This document shows, one piece after another, positions 1-11,865 of a DNA stretch of 64,000 bases. The notes under the pieces were generated by a model, which was not told the origin of the DNA, did no database searches, and worked only from the letters and a program-made list of their open reading frames with translations. The stretch is from Parachlorella kessleri (lineage: Eukaryota > Chlorophyta > Trebouxiophyceae > Chlorellales > Chlorellaceae), in NCBI GenBank assembly GCA_001598975.1, contig BBXU01000875.1, positions 1 to 64,000 on the forward strand, read 5' to 3'. The translations under genes and the position numbers were made by a program. The number at the start of each line of letters is the position of its first letter. Position 1 is the stretch's first letter.

Positions 1-289
1 CATTTGGCAGCGTTCAGTGCTCAGTGCAGTGGTGTGCTACCATCTGTACAATCTTTATGCCCTGTCAGCAAACCATACATGATGGACTTACCAAACGGGT
101 CGGGCTCTGGTGAAGTTCCAGCTGGCAGGCATTACTTGGTCGCTGGTAGCCTTGCGGATGGCCTTGCTCCTCACCTGTGGACCTTGGGGGGTGTCGGCAG
201 CTGTGCGCGTATTGTGTCTAGCCTCCAGGACTCCATGCCATGGTGGCAAGGCAGCTCGTGTGGGCTTGTCCCCTCTGTCACTGCTTCAG

Positions 290-670
290 GTTGAGGTGGA
301 CTGCTTGTGGTCCCTGCTGGGGGAGGACAGCCCCGCTGCTGCCCAGGCCAAGGCCCAGAAGCAGAGGGAAGCAGAGGAAGGGGAGGTGGATGACAGCAAC
401 GACGACTACGATGACTACGACGATGGGCAGGGGGGGCCTGCAGGGCAGTTCATTGAGGAGGAGGGTGTGCACTCCCGTGGGCCTATTGCAAAGGGCAAGG
501 GAGGAGGCCCCACGACCAATGGCAGGATGGAGGGGGCTGGTGCCGATGGTGGGGCCAAGGGCAGTGGCAGGGGAGACCGGGAGCTGATCCTTGAGCTGAG
601 GCAGCAGCTGGAGGAGCAGGGGCAGCTGCTGAGGCAGCTGTGCAGCAGGCTGGGCCCGCCAGAACCCTAG
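290..670 (+). CDS. Unknown protein, last exon only (acidic and coiled-coil C-terminus)
   Basis: This is the final exon of a gene that begins left of the window. A splice acceptor (ctgcttcag) ends at 289, and the frame then stays open for 126 residues to a TAG at 668-670. The peptide has an Ala/Lys/Glu-rich helix, an acidic low-complexity run (DDSNDDYDDYDDGQGG), a Gly-rich linker and a short leucine-rich heptad helix (LRQQLEEQGQLLRQL) just before the stop. Acidic linker plus terminal coiled coil is typical of a scaffold or nuclear protein, but no catalytic motif is visible and I do not recognise the family. Positions 1-289 read as the preceding intron. Confidence 0.6.
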   Translation, partial: VEVDCLWSLLGEDSPAAAQAKAQKQREAEEGEVDDSNDDYDDYDDGQGGPAGQFIEEEGVHSRGPIAKGKGGGPTTNGRMEGAGADGGAKGSGRGDRELILELRQQLEEQGQLLRQLCSRLGPPEP

Positions 671-1997
671 CTTTTTAGTCAGGTTTAGTCGGCCCGGTGG
701 CAGCGCGGCAAAAAGATCCAGGGGGACCAAGAGCTGCAGTCGGGCTAAGGCAACGGCTGGTGGCACTGTGGAGGCGTGCCCAGGCGGGGCCCTGCTGGCC
801 AGTAGGCGGTTGCGCGGGCGCTGGATTGTTGACATTTGGGCCGTGGCTGGCCCGATGCCCTGTACCTGGCTGGATGCTCTTGGATTGATAGCGGCACGAA
901 TTGCAGAGGTCCCGATGGTGGCCTGGGCTTTGCAAGCTGCCAGATCATGCTGCCGCAGTGCAAAGGCAGGCGCGAGTGGCCAGGGGCCTGCTGCATGTGC
1001 TGCGATGGGTTGCCTTCCTTCGCTTAGGGCCTCATTGGTCAGGGTCTGCATTTTAGTGCTCGGATGGGTCTGCTTGTGAGGGATTGGGTTGGCATGGATT
1101 GCTCTTAACCGGCATGTGCCACACGTCATTCCAGCTCTGGTGGTGAATGCCCGTTCTAGATGGCAAGGGGGTGGCAGTATGCCAAACTCAACCGAGTGTG
1201 CTAGGGCATGGGGGGGCTAACAAGGTTAGGCAGGGTGCATAGGGTTCTTCAGGACCGGCTTTGTGGTGTGCTTTAAGGCTAGGTAATATCCGCCCAGGCT
1301 TTTCTTCTGTCAGGCTTCTGTGCGTCAATTGCTGCACAACTCAGGACCCCTTAACTGTTGTGCATACTTAGGTAGCACACCGCATCACAAAATCCTTAGC
1401 CGCCTGTTATTCGTTTGCATGCGCGTGTCCCTGTTGCCGCTGTCGATTTAGAGGCTAGCGGGTGGAGTTGCTTAAGTCACGTCAAGCATTTGCTATTGTG
1501 GTCCCATTTGCAGAGGAGCGTGTGAAGGTTTGTTATTGAGTTTTGACCCTGCACTGTTGATTTTTCATGCGATGAACCCTGCAATAGTCATGGCAGGGGT
1601 TCTCCTTGCCAATGCCACATTGTTGCCACCGTTGAATTTCCTCAACGAGATCCCTTATTGTCTGCTGCTGAGGGCAGAACCAGGCTACTAGTTGCACGAT
1701 TCAATCCCTTTGCGTTATCTTTTACCTGCCTTTTGCTTCTCTGTTTGTGTATTCCACTCTTTGCAGTCAACCTACGATGGTCAAAGGTTGGGGGATGTAA
1801 TAGTCAATTCTGCACTTACTGTCACGAGGGCGCCATGCTGGGTATGCTGAGGCAGGCGACAACTGTTCTGTTCCATTCTCCCATGGATTGAGCGTTCTTG
1901 GACGTCTCATCTGTTCCCCTCTTTGGATGGTTCAAGGGTTACTGAGCTAACATGCCCGTTTAGTTATAACAACTGAAACCCGAACCAGAAGGCTGCC
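671..1997. other. Intergenic / 3' UTR stretch
   Basis: No spliceable coding signal was found on either strand. Open frames here have no family-like composition and no splice sites in phase. A TGTAA motif at 1796-1800 could end the transcript of the left-hand gene. The remainder is presumably 3' UTR and promoter of TPR protein A. Confidence 0.5.
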
Positions 1998-4900
1998 ATG
2001 CTGCATAGCCGGCACGTACGAGACGTCTTGTCTCTTACTAAGCACATCCCAGGTCCCGCAGTGTTGGCTGCTGCTAACATCGTGATAGCATGCAGCATCC
2101 CAAGGCGCCAAGCGGCCGCTCAGGACGCCAGCTCCTCAGCATCTGTACACACAGCCAGCACAGAGGATAAAAAACCTGTCCAGAGGGCACCTGCGCCCCG
2201 ACAGCCGTCTGCAGCCTCTTACAGCGGGTGGCGCCTTCGGCCCTTTCATAGCAGCGCTGCAGCAGGGCTGGCAGAGAGCTTCAAGGTCGGCCATAAACTA
2301 TACTTGCAACCACGGCACCACAACTCTGGACCGCCAAGTTCGTCCTGGCTTGCAACTTCAATTTGGCTAAGGGTGGCGTGGCCACTGGGAAAATGGGGGG
2401 AGTGTGGGTGCTGGTACCATGCCCCTTGCGTACTGCCACGCAGGGAGACTCACAGGAGCCGCAGGAAGCTGTAGTGCGCCATGCCAACGGCGACAGCGGC
2501 GCAGGTTCCACTGGCGACGGCGCCTTGGATGCAGCGGCGGACGGTGATGGGGAGGAGGGCTATGGCAGCGACGAAACTGGGGAGGCTATTGAGAAGGCGT
2601 TTGATGGCCTCATAAAGGCCGCCTACGAGCTGGTGCAAGAAGGCAAACCTATGGAGGCTGAGTTCATCTTGAGAGAAGGTGGGTGGGGGGTGATTAGAAG
2701 GGAGGTGGTGGAAGGGTGGGGGGGTGATGCTGCTTGTTGCTAGTCATCAATCAGTGGACAGCGATACTGTTGGTGCAGAGAGTGTGGCTGGGTTTGCACG
2801 GGTGCACGCATGCCTCCTCATTAACTGGTGGCAATGACCGCGATAACCCCTCCAATGACCAGCCTGCTTGAGATGAGGTCAAGCTTTGACACCAGGGCTG
2901 TCGTCCTCTGCTTGGTGTTTTTGTAGTTAGGGACGCCAGCATGGCAGCGTGCTGCCCAGTGGTGAGCCCAGCGTGCAGGGCATGGAAGGACATCTTCCAG
3001 GCTTGCTGTCTGCGTGTGTTCATGTGGCTGACCGTGCAGGTGGTAAGGAGCTGGAGATAATTTCACATAAGCATCCCCAGACTCGATTGCTCACTCATGC
3101 CAATCTGGCTGGCAGTGCAGGTGCTAAGGAAGCGGAGAAGATCCTGGGGGAGGGCTGCACGGAGGTGGCCCCATTGTATGACCAGCTTGCCATGATCTCC
3201 TTTTTCCACGACAGGTTGGTGCCTGGGGCTGGGGGTGGCGTTAGCATAGCACGGTTCTCCAGCCGCTGGCTGAACCCCTCCACATGCATGTCGTGTCTGG
3301 ATTCTGTGCCTCAGCCGGTCAGCGAGCACTGCTGCCACTGCCCTGGTGCATGGACCTTGCCGGCCTGTTGAGTAGACAGTTGCTGGAGTGGTTTTGTTTG
3401 TGGTTTTACTCACAAGACTACAGACCTCTGCATCGCTGTTTGCACCCAGGGTTGAGGAGGCTAAAGAGCCGGCCCTGCGTGCCTACAACATCCTCAAGGA
3501 GCATGAAGGCGACGACAGCCCCGCCACCGCCATCGCAGGGGTGCGCTACGCGATACTGTTGTTGGGTGAGTAGGTAGGCCTCGCAGCTTGTTACCCCTCT
3601 CTCAGGGGGATAAGCGGGAGCCCTGCCATCCACATGCTGCTCTTGTAAGAGCGTAGACTGTCAACCTGCTTGCTTGGAATGTTAGCGTATGTGGGGCTTG
3701 TTGTTGTGTGCTTGTTGGCGCTGCCATTCGATGGCTGACATCTAGCGGAGCTGGGCCACTGGGAGAATGGGTGATGCTGCTGTTACAAGTGCGCAGTGCA
3801 CCTGAATATTGCAACTGGGACTCCTAGGAAAGGGGCGGTGCCTGTCCGTATTCCGGTGTCAAACTGCCGGTGCTCTGTGTCTTCGAGCAGGCCGGGGTGT
3901 GGCTTCCGCAGCAATGGCTCTGTTAATAAATGATCTCAAGTATTAGTCATGTCTTTGCTGGCGATTGCAGCCAGTGGACAGCCCAGGGAGGCAATAGAGT
4001 ACTTTGAGCAGGCCCTGGCTTCCTTGGAGTCGGCCCTGGACTTCTTGAAAGGCGTCAAGGAGGAGGACCAGGAGCAGATGCAGGTGGGTGCTGCCAAATG
4101 TTGGGGCGCTGGGCAGGGTAGGAGCATTCGCTCTCAGGTATCACCCTCTGACATACATGAGCCCAGAGGCTTGGTTGGACCAAGTGCTGTCTAGGCGGCC
4201 TAAGTCAGGGCCTCGACGGCCTGAATCCTAAGTGACCGTGGCGCCCTGCTTGGGTGCGGTTAAAGCCAAATTTCCCCCCTCGGCCGGCCGGGGATTCTTT
4301 GATGTACGGGCGGCGCACGCTCCGAAGAGTCAGCCTTGGCGGGTCGTGCAGCACACGCACCCAAGGTGGTCCCCAACTGTTTGCTTCCCGAGCCTGCCTG
4401 AGCATGTCTTGTTCTTCTGCACCCCCGGCAGGAGATTGCCCTGGCGGCTGCCAAGTTTGAGGTGGGGCGTGCCGAGTCTGTCTACTACCGCGCCCTGTGC
4501 CGGCTCGCCATGGGGCCCAAGGACGCAGAGGTGGGTCACACGGGGCCAGCACCCCTTCTGCTGCTTTCATGTGATCATCCACTGACCTGGGGCTGTGAAA
4601 GAGTCAGCAGGTGTAATGGCGGGCGAGGCTTGTAGGACTGTCTGTCGGGGCTGCTCTTTACTTGCGGAAGCTGTGGCGTTGGCGTTCCCTGTGGCCATGC
4701 CAGGGCAGGTGGACGATTGTTGGCCAGTGCATGCCCCTGCTGGTTACACGGCACACTGTGTGTACAGCTGCCCCTTCTCTTGAACCGAGGCTCTGCAGTG
4801 CGTGCATGGCATTTTGCAATGGTGGCCTCATGCCGCCGTGCATGCCTTGTCCAGCCGCCAGAGAATGCTTGCCGCGGTGTGATTCCCTCTTCTCCCAGCA

Positions 4901-7900
4901 TGGCTTACACTGACTGTTAGGATGTCCTGCAGTAACTACCACCGCAGGGGAAGCAAGCCAAAACACCAGGCCTTGCAGATCCCATGCCCGGATTTGTACA
5001 TTGGGCATGGTCAGGGCTGAAGTCTGAGTGGCACACAGGAGCTTCCGCCAGGCACACAACTGTAAGCATTCTCAATCTAGCCAATACTTCCTCATCTTCA
5101 AGAGCCGCTTTATCACTCTTTGTAGAATTGGTCTTGTGTTTGCAGGGCATCAAGGCGCATGAGGCGGAGATGGTGGAGGGCGTCCGCGTGATGGGCCAGC
5201 ACATCGGCCCGCAGCAGCCGCTGGTTGGGGCAGCGCTCAGGGAGCACCACAGGTAGGCGTGGAGGGCCAGGCTGCTCCCTTATAACCCCTTGGTACCGCT
5301 GGGTTGGTTCTAGGCTGCGCTAATCACACAAAGCTTGCTGGGGGCAGTGCCCCACAGCCTGAACATTAGGGAGGTTATTGACATTGAAGCCCGCTGCTGG
5401 CCTCCGTCCCGCGCATGCTGCAATTTTGTGTGCTGAAGGTCTTGGCAATCCACCGCCCCTGCTCGCATACCTTACGTCGGCACCGCCTCGCGCGCGGCTA
5501 GGTATTACCCTTGGACTGTGGCCCGACCTAGGATATCGAGTGTGGCAACCCTTCCGTTCTCCAGGCTGGTGGAAGCCGCACTAGAAGCAGATGACCTGGA
5601 GCAGGCGGAGCGGCTGTACGAGCAGCAAATCCGTCTCCACCAGGCGTACGACCCCGACAGCGAGCATGTGGCCATGCTGGGCTACCAGGCTGGCACGCTG
5701 CAGGTAGGGCGGCTCTGGGCATGGAGGGAGGGTGTTCTTTGGCCAGCAATGTGAGTAGCGGACAGGCTGGCCGCAACAAGTCGGCACGCTGCAGGTATGG
5801 CGGCTCTGGGCATGGAGGGACTGTGCTCTTCGTCTTGCTGTGGTGTTTGGGTGGGTCTGTACTGCAGACAGCCACGGGAGCCAGCGGGCTGGGTCCTGGT
5901 AAGTCGGCGCGCCGGTATGGAAAGCGCGGCGGGTGGGTGTGTGGGTGGGGGATGTCACGGCTGTAGGCTCTGAGCTGGAGGAGGAAGGGTTTGGAAAGAC
6001 ACTTACTTTTCTGGCTCAGTGCTGCCACTGCCGCACAGGGTTGAGCCGCTGCTGGCCTTAGGGGCGGGTTGGGGTGCGTCAGTCCCTATGTTGATGCTGT
6101 GGGAGACTGCACGGTCTTGGCATCTCTGGTAGCTCCAACCCAAGCTTGGAGAGAAGCACTCTATAGACCACTGTAGGCAGAGCAGCATAATATCTGCCCG
6201 CGGGATCTTGTCGGTGGAGAGAAGCACTCTATAGACCACTCTAGGGAGAACAGCGGAACATCTGCCTGCGGGGCCCTGTCAGCCGCCGACCAGGGTGAAA
6301 ATTCCTGGTCCCTGTTGGTGCCTTGCAGTCCCCCTGGTTGCAATACGCATGGCATGGCAGTACCTGTGGTGCATGGACACAACGGGTGCACGCTGTTGCG
6401 TGTGCAGTATGTGATGGGGCACTACGAGGGGGCTGTGACGACCCTGGAGCGCAGCCTTCACACTGTGCGGACTGCCTTTGAGGAGGCCGAGGATTACCTC
6501 ATCACAGTCAAGCACCGGTATGTAGGCGTGGTTACGAGGGAGAATGCATCTTTGGTCTGTTCGAGCAGGGGGTGAGGGGTGAGGATTATATGTGTATGCG
6601 CATACTGTTTCCAGACGGAGTTAATGTGGAGTTGATGTGGACTTTTGTTAGGAGAGAAGCAAGAGGGGTCGGCCTCAACTTGGACCTTACCTATAAGCAA
6701 CTGGCTCGCGAGTAGAGCGATGAGTCAAGAGCGACTGCTTGAGGTTGTGGCTGCATCACTGCAGGCTGGCAATGGCGTACGGAGCGCTGGGGCAGCGGGA
6801 GCGTGCCAGAGCCATGCTTCAAGAAGTAAGCGGCAAACTTCCAGTTCCTCACCGCCTATATTGATAACCTACTTGCATGGCGCGTGGGTGCAGCCTGGGT
6901 TTGACCGATGTGGGCAACACACCACTTCCTTGTTGACAAGCACCTGCAGCTGGCTTGGGATACCCCGTCCATCGACCGCCAAAGCGTGCTGCCTTGTGTC
7001 CGTGCAGTAGCGCAGCTACTGGTGTGGTACCTGTGGAGGGCTAGAGTTGTATCACATCCACTGTGACAAGCTGGGGAGTGCTTGCGTGGGCAGCTTGCCT
7101 CCTCACCCTACTCTGCCGACCAGAAACCAAAGAATGCAACTTCGGGTGTGCAGGTCAGCAAAAGCTTGGTGGACAAGCTAGGCGAGGACAATCCCATCAC
7201 CCATGAACTCAACTTTGTAAGTCAATTGCCAAGAATGGAAGTGTACCAATCTCGTCTCAACAGCATGGTGTTGAATGGCCATGGTGTTGCAAGGTAGACA
7301 GATCATGTTCTCGGAAAAGTGCAAGGGGGTCCTCCAGCATGCACCAGGCTCTCCAGTTGCACCGTCAGGCTCGATGCCAATAGCTTCAGCATCAGGACCC
7401 TGTGCAGCGTCTCATCCTGGAAGGTTGGCACAATCCTATGCAGGCGTGTGCAGCCTTGTGATAGGTGTAGGGTCCGCTCTCATGCAGTGCCTTCTTGGCA
7501 CCCAAAATGCTTGCAGATGCTTTGCTTGTTGGAGTATGAAGACCTGGTTCAGCAAGGAGCAGCGGGGGACGCGGGTAGAAAGCAGCAACTGGTGTCCGAG
7601 ATGCAGGTGGGGCGGTGCCTTTTGCGCGCAGGAGTCTGATACTCACAAGGCAGGAATCTGTGCAGGTAGCTGCATGTGGCAATGCACTTGGCTGAAAGCC
7701 CCGGTGTCTTGCTGAACATTAGCGGGGGCCACTGGCGGCCATACGGCATATGCAGGTGGGATAAATTACTGAGCAGCCCTGAACTGTGGGAACACAGGTG
7801 ACATGCTTCCCATGTGCCTCTGCAGTCCCACATCGACAAGCTAGCCAGTTATGGAGAGGACCATATGCTAGTCAAGAAGGCGCAGGAGCAGCTAGCAAAC

Positions 7901-7915
7901 CTGCTGGCCGAGTAA
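1998..7915 (+). CDS. TPR-repeat protein A, 13 exons, organelle-targeted N-terminus likely
   Basis: Exons: 1998-2285, 2444-2678, 3121-3214, 3450-3565, 3971-4083, 4432-4530, 5146-5252, 5565-5703, 6408-6517, 6765-6825, 7154-7216, 7517-7606, 7826-7915. All junctions are in phase and give 534 residues. The first ~45 residues are basic, hydroxylated and free of acidic residues apart from one Asp (MLHSRHVRDVLSL...), like a mitochondrial or plastid presequence. An acidic linker follows. From about residue 130 the protein is helical with tetratricopeptide-like units, for example PREAIEYFEQALASLES, DDLEQAERLYEQQIRLH, GHYEGAVTTLERSL and AMAYGALGQRERARAML. TPR proteins are scaffolds, so partners and exact role cannot be read from sequence. 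A TTC19-like assembly factor is one loose possibility. Its downstream relative is TPR protein B at 51407-54262, which shares exon boundaries. Structure is secure; function is not. Confidence 0.85.
5692..5820 (+). repeat. Duplicated exon/intron junction inside TPR gene A
   Basis: About 39 bases around the exon 8 donor (ggcacgctgcaggta..., from 5692) recur 91 bases later inside the intron (from 5783) with few changes. The copy carries a second plausible donor (ctgcag|gtatgg). Confidence 0.75.
6147..6282 (+). repeat. Two-copy tandem repeat, 68-base period, in intron 8 of TPR gene A
   Basis: Copies start at 6147 and 6215. Both begin tggagagaagcactctatag and diverge toward their 3' ends. It lies wholly within the intron upstream of the exon at 6408. 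Confidence 0.8.
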
Positions 7916-8236
7916 CTGGAGTGATCTATTAGCGGTAGGGGCAGTGCATGGGCTGGCCCCAGCGTGCCTGGTTCCTGCCGGAGCAGCTTAGTGATTTGAG
8001 GGTGTCCTTAATACCCTGCTATGTATGGAGGTCGCTATGCTGGCAAGGAAATCCGCAGCTATGTTGGCTCCAGTGCCATGTCAGCCAGTAAGAAGTCGTC
8101 ATACACAACCGTGCTGCTCGGCCTGGATTTACAGTAGGTAAAACACATGAACCCAGAACAGGCTTGATCCTACAGCAATCCAACAGCATCCTCCAAACCA
8201 TGGGAAAAGCGGGGAGATAGGTCACACCTCAGAGCG
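7916..8236. other. Convergent intergenic gap
   Basis: About 320 bases separate the stop codons of TPR A (+) and the FANCE-like gene (-). No coding signal is seen. A TTACA (TGTAA on the minus strand) sits at 8129-8133. Confidence 0.5.
8129..8133 (-). terminator. Putative TGTAA polyadenylation signal for the FANCE-like gene
   Basis: TGTAA on the minus strand, about 105 bases past the stop at 8237. TGTAA is the usual poly(A) signal of chlorophyte nuclear genes. Assignment is by position only. Confidence 0.4.
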
Positions 8237-11023
8237 CTAGAGCTTGGCCACCGCTGCTGCCAGTGACTTGTCCATGAAGGACTTCGTGCCAGCTGCCGCA
8301 GCCTGCAGTGCTGCCTTGTGCTCCTGGAGGCCACTGCCGTACTGCCTGACAGCTGTCATCATGAGCTTGGCAAACTTGGCAGAGCCTCGCAGCTGCTCTA
8401 CAGCTGCGGCGCCTTGGAGTGCCAGTGCGAGAGATTGAAGGGACGCCTGCACACATAAGTAGTCCTGTCAGTACAGTCCTGTCAGTACAGCCCAGGTCTC
8501 GCTCACTGTACGTACTACATGCCACCCATACTAAAAAGTAGGGCACGGGGTGCTGGGTGAGGTACCATACAAAGCACACATCATATGCGGTGTCGTTTAA
8601 ATCTCATGCACCAGACAAGTGCCTGGGCTGGGGCATCCAAGTGCCCTCTCAAGGCGGCAGGGTCAGCAGTGTGTCTCCCTCAAAGGTGTATTCCCCCAGC
8701 TTCGCTGTAAGAGACACGCACCCCACAGACAGCCCCTGCATCCTCCTTCATAAACACCATTCACTTCTGCCAGCGCAGCTGGCCCCTCAACATGCAGCTG
8801 GCTCACCCCTGTCTGTCACACGCATCGCAATGCCTCCATGCAGCCCTGCCACCATGCCTGAACACATGGTTGTTGGAACTAACAATAAGCCCCCCAGTTC
8901 CCACCTGGTGTAAGTCAGGCTTTAGCGCCAGCACTGCTTGTAGCAGGCCCACAGACTGCTCATTCCAGTTGGCCCCAGAAGGCTGCGCAGGGTGCTCAGC
9001 ATGTGGGCCTCCAGCATGAGTCATCGCACTATCAGCAAAACCACCGCAGGCCGCCATCAGTAGCTCTGGAAGCAGGCTTGGAGGCAGGCTGCCCTTGGCA
9101 AGGCGGGTGAGCAGCTCAGCCTGGTGCTGGTTCAGGCTCGGGGCCGCCAGCAGCGGCTGGAGGCAGGAGCGCAGCAACGCCTGGGGGTTGTGAGAGGCTG
9201 CAGCAGGCCAGTGGAAAACCAGCAGGGCACTGGGGCTTGTCTCCTCTTCCAGCATGGGCTAGTGCTGGTGCCAGGCTGGCATCCTGTGCCTCGCCAACCC
9301 TGTCAGACCCAGGTCAATCCAGTCATAGGGTTATACGCTGCAAAGTGCAATTAAGGCCTAGGACCATCGTGCTCATGTAATCGTTGCTGGAGGCTCTCAG
9401 CTCTGTCCCCTCTCTCACTTGCTCGCCCCTGACCCAGCGCGACATATACTATCTTCTTGTAATGTACAACTGAACCTTGTTGACCTACCCAGGTGCTCCA
9501 GCGCTGCTGCCAGCGCCCTGCTGGGTGCGCTGTCCAGCGCACGCAGCGCTCGCAGCAGCAGGGCTTCCGCCACCAGGGAGCTCCTTGCAAAGGAGGTGGA
9601 AGCCCCCACCGCCTCCCTGACCACCAGCAGCAGTACCTCATCAGGGAGCTTGTCCGCCAGGCCCGCCTGCGCCAGCAGCGCTGTGGCCCCCGCTGCGCCT
9701 GCTGTGCTGAGCACACTGTCCAAGGCTTGCCGGCCTTCCATATCCAAACACGCCTCACCAGGTGCGGCCGCCGCTGCCGCGGCGAGCGCTTGCCGTAGCG
9801 CCGCTGCTGCCGCAACTGTGGAAGTATCCCCTTCTGAGGTACCCTCGCCGCCTGGCAGGGCACTTGGCTGAGCTGGCTTAGCTGCCTCTTGCGCCAGTCC
9901 CGCTGCGCTCCCTGCCGTTTGCCTTGGAGACACAGCCCTTGCACGACCAGGCTGACCAGCCTCTCCTTCCCTTTTTTCAACCAGGCTGTCTTCCTCGTCA
10001 TCTAATAGACGGAGACTCACTGCAGCTTTTCTCCGCTGCCGCTTGGATGCCCCTTCAGGCTCGGCAGTTGCAAGAGGCTCAGGCCCAACGCCGGGCCGCT
10101 TCCTGCCTGCAACGCCAGCCCCAGCGCCCACAACAGACTGCATCTCCATGGGAGGTACACCATTTGTGGCCCCTGCCATTGCGGGCCCGGCTGGCATTTG
10201 TTGAGTGGCTGTCCCTGGATCCATCAAGACCGGTACCCAGGGGAATGCTGGCTTGGGTGTGAATAGGAAGTCAGGGCACGGGGGAGCAGATGGGGCAGCA
10301 TGCCTACATGGACAGCTGCCCGGAGACTTCAGTGACAAACAAGTCAGAGGCATGCCCTGCTTGCAAGCCAACACTCATCAACAGACAGCCAACCAGCCCA
10401 AGAGCAATGTAGTGGTGCTCCTTTGTGTTGCAACGTCCAGAATGCTACAGTAAAGAGCAGTTCCCTTCACACCTAGGTGCTAGAGCCAAGTCGAAGGAGA
10501 AGCATGCGAGCAATGCAAACACCTCCCTCCCAGGGCCCCCTTGCCATTTCTTACCATGACTCTCCAAGCTCTGAGTGCGACCCAGATTCATGAGCTAGTA
10601 GCTGCAACAGCTTGCTGCCGATATAGGGTCCTGGCAAGGATGCAGTCTGGGCAGGACGAAGCAGGGTTGCCACGCCGCTGTGCGGAAACTTGTGGGGCGC
10701 TGCACTGAACAGAAGCAGCAGGTCGGCCTGCTGTGCCAGCGGCAATGTATAGAAGGCAGGCAGCGTTCCTGGTGCAGCGACCAAAGCCACTGAGGTAGAT
10801 AAGGTCTCCATGAGGGCGGCGGGCCCCTGGCCGGCGCCCTGCAACAGGAAGGCGGTGGGCAGCCAAGCTGACCAGTCTCGCACTGCTAGCCGAACCGCTC
10901 TGCCTTGGACTGGGTTCCAAGCTACAAACTTCACGCGTTGGTGACTGCTGAGCCCTCGCTCGCCTGGTTCAGGAGCTCCAGGGAGGCCTGCAGCCGAGCA
11001 CATGGTGAGGACCCACCAGCCAT
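8237..11023 (-). CDS. FANCE: FANCE-like Fanconi anaemia core-complex protein
   Basis: Exons on the minus strand: 11023-10964 (uncertain), 10838-10555, 10303-9489, 9245-8905, 8446-8237, giving 569 residues. FANCE bridges the Fanconi core complex to FANCD2 during interstrand crosslink repair in the nucleus. The match rests on remembered plant FANCE features. An N-terminal helical unit (LPLAQQADLLLLFSA) is followed by a basic Ala/Gly-rich linker with KRQRRK, then helical FANC repeats (LPDEVLLLVVREAVGAS). A conserved WNEQSVGLLQAVL helix precedes the last exon, whose KFAKLMMTAVRQYG and TKSFMDKSLAAAVAKL resemble the FANCE C-terminus. The 5' end is unsure: exon 1 as drawn needs a GC donor (cag|gcgagc), and a longer unspliced frame from 11003 is the alternative. 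It is divergent from MAF1. A generic HEAT-repeat protein is the fallback identity. Confidence 0.7.
8461..8488. repeat. Perfect 14-base tandem duplication in a dispersed-repeat copy
   Basis: AGTCCTGTCAGTAC occurs twice head to tail. It opens a copy (to about 8540) of the dispersed family described at 34800-35350 and 63258-63480, here inside the last intron of the FANCE-like gene. Confidence 0.8.
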
Positions 11024-11865
11024 GCAGGGGTCCTACACCTAAGCAGCAGATTCTCGCATGTTGTCTAGTTTCACTTCAAACAAGTGCCAGAAGTCAGTTC
11101 ACAGATGAAGCCCCGGAGCAAACGAGCAAGGTCATCGGCAGTCATGCAAGGGCCTTTGTCTTAACCTTGTTCGACACATGATATGCCACTCAGTATTAAC
11201 CATAGTGCTTACCAATCGCAGCCTGACCTATGTTGCAACATGTTGCCTCGGTTGACAGATCGTAGTGCTTGGCTGTACAATCGCGGTGGGTTGTGCTGAT
11301 CCTCCCTCGCGACGCCTCGCTCCTTTTCTTTAAGCCAAACTCGCCCGCAAGCTTGCTTACGTTGTTCTGGCACTGTACAGGGCTCGGCCGTATTGCTCTT
11401 GCAGGGATTCAAAGTTGCCCCTCAAGGTTGGGACGCAGCAGGGTGAGATCCCCTTGCTGGCCTGCCCAACCTCCTTCCTATCTATATCGTGCTATTCGGG
11501 GTCTGCGTACAGCGCTGCGCTGAGTAATCCCATGTACCAGCTGTGGCTGGGGCTTGTGGGTACCCTTGGAATATCAAGTTCGACAAGGGTCATGAAAAGA
11601 GTGCGACCTCCGTGTGCGTGAACGAAGCTCCCTGCCGCCCCTTCACAGGTCACGAGGGTTGCGCCACTTGCTGCCTTGGAGCCCTAGGACAGCCTGCCAG
11701 GCGCTCTTGCGACGCCCAGCAGTGGTTCCTGCATACCATCCCTTGGCCCTGCCCTGGCAGCGGCCGTCCTTGCCTGAGAGGCTCGAGCCTATGTCTATCA
11801 GGGACAGACACTGTATACAGAAGACCACCCAGACCCACTGCAGAGGCCAGTGCTGAACGACTGTC
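11024..11865. promoter_or_regulatory. Divergent promoter region of the FANCE-like gene and MAF1
   Basis: About 840 bases lie between the two start codons. I found no coding exon and no specific regulatory site I can defend. Any 5' UTR exon of either gene would lie here. Confidence 0.45.

Noticed and set aside
278..1129. 283-codon minus-strand open frame
   Set aside because: Antisense to the terminal exon 290-670 and then low-complexity; no splice sites or family signal.
9351..10001. 216-codon minus-strand open frame, Arg/Gln/Trp-rich
   Set aside because: Shifted frame over the FANCE-like exon 10303-9489.
11003..11023. GTG/ATG choice and unspliced 150-codon 5' frame for the FANCE-like gene
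   Set aside because: Not fully rejected: the unspliced frame (from 11003) remains possible, but the spliced start at 11023 gives a more protein-like N-terminus and agrees in phase.
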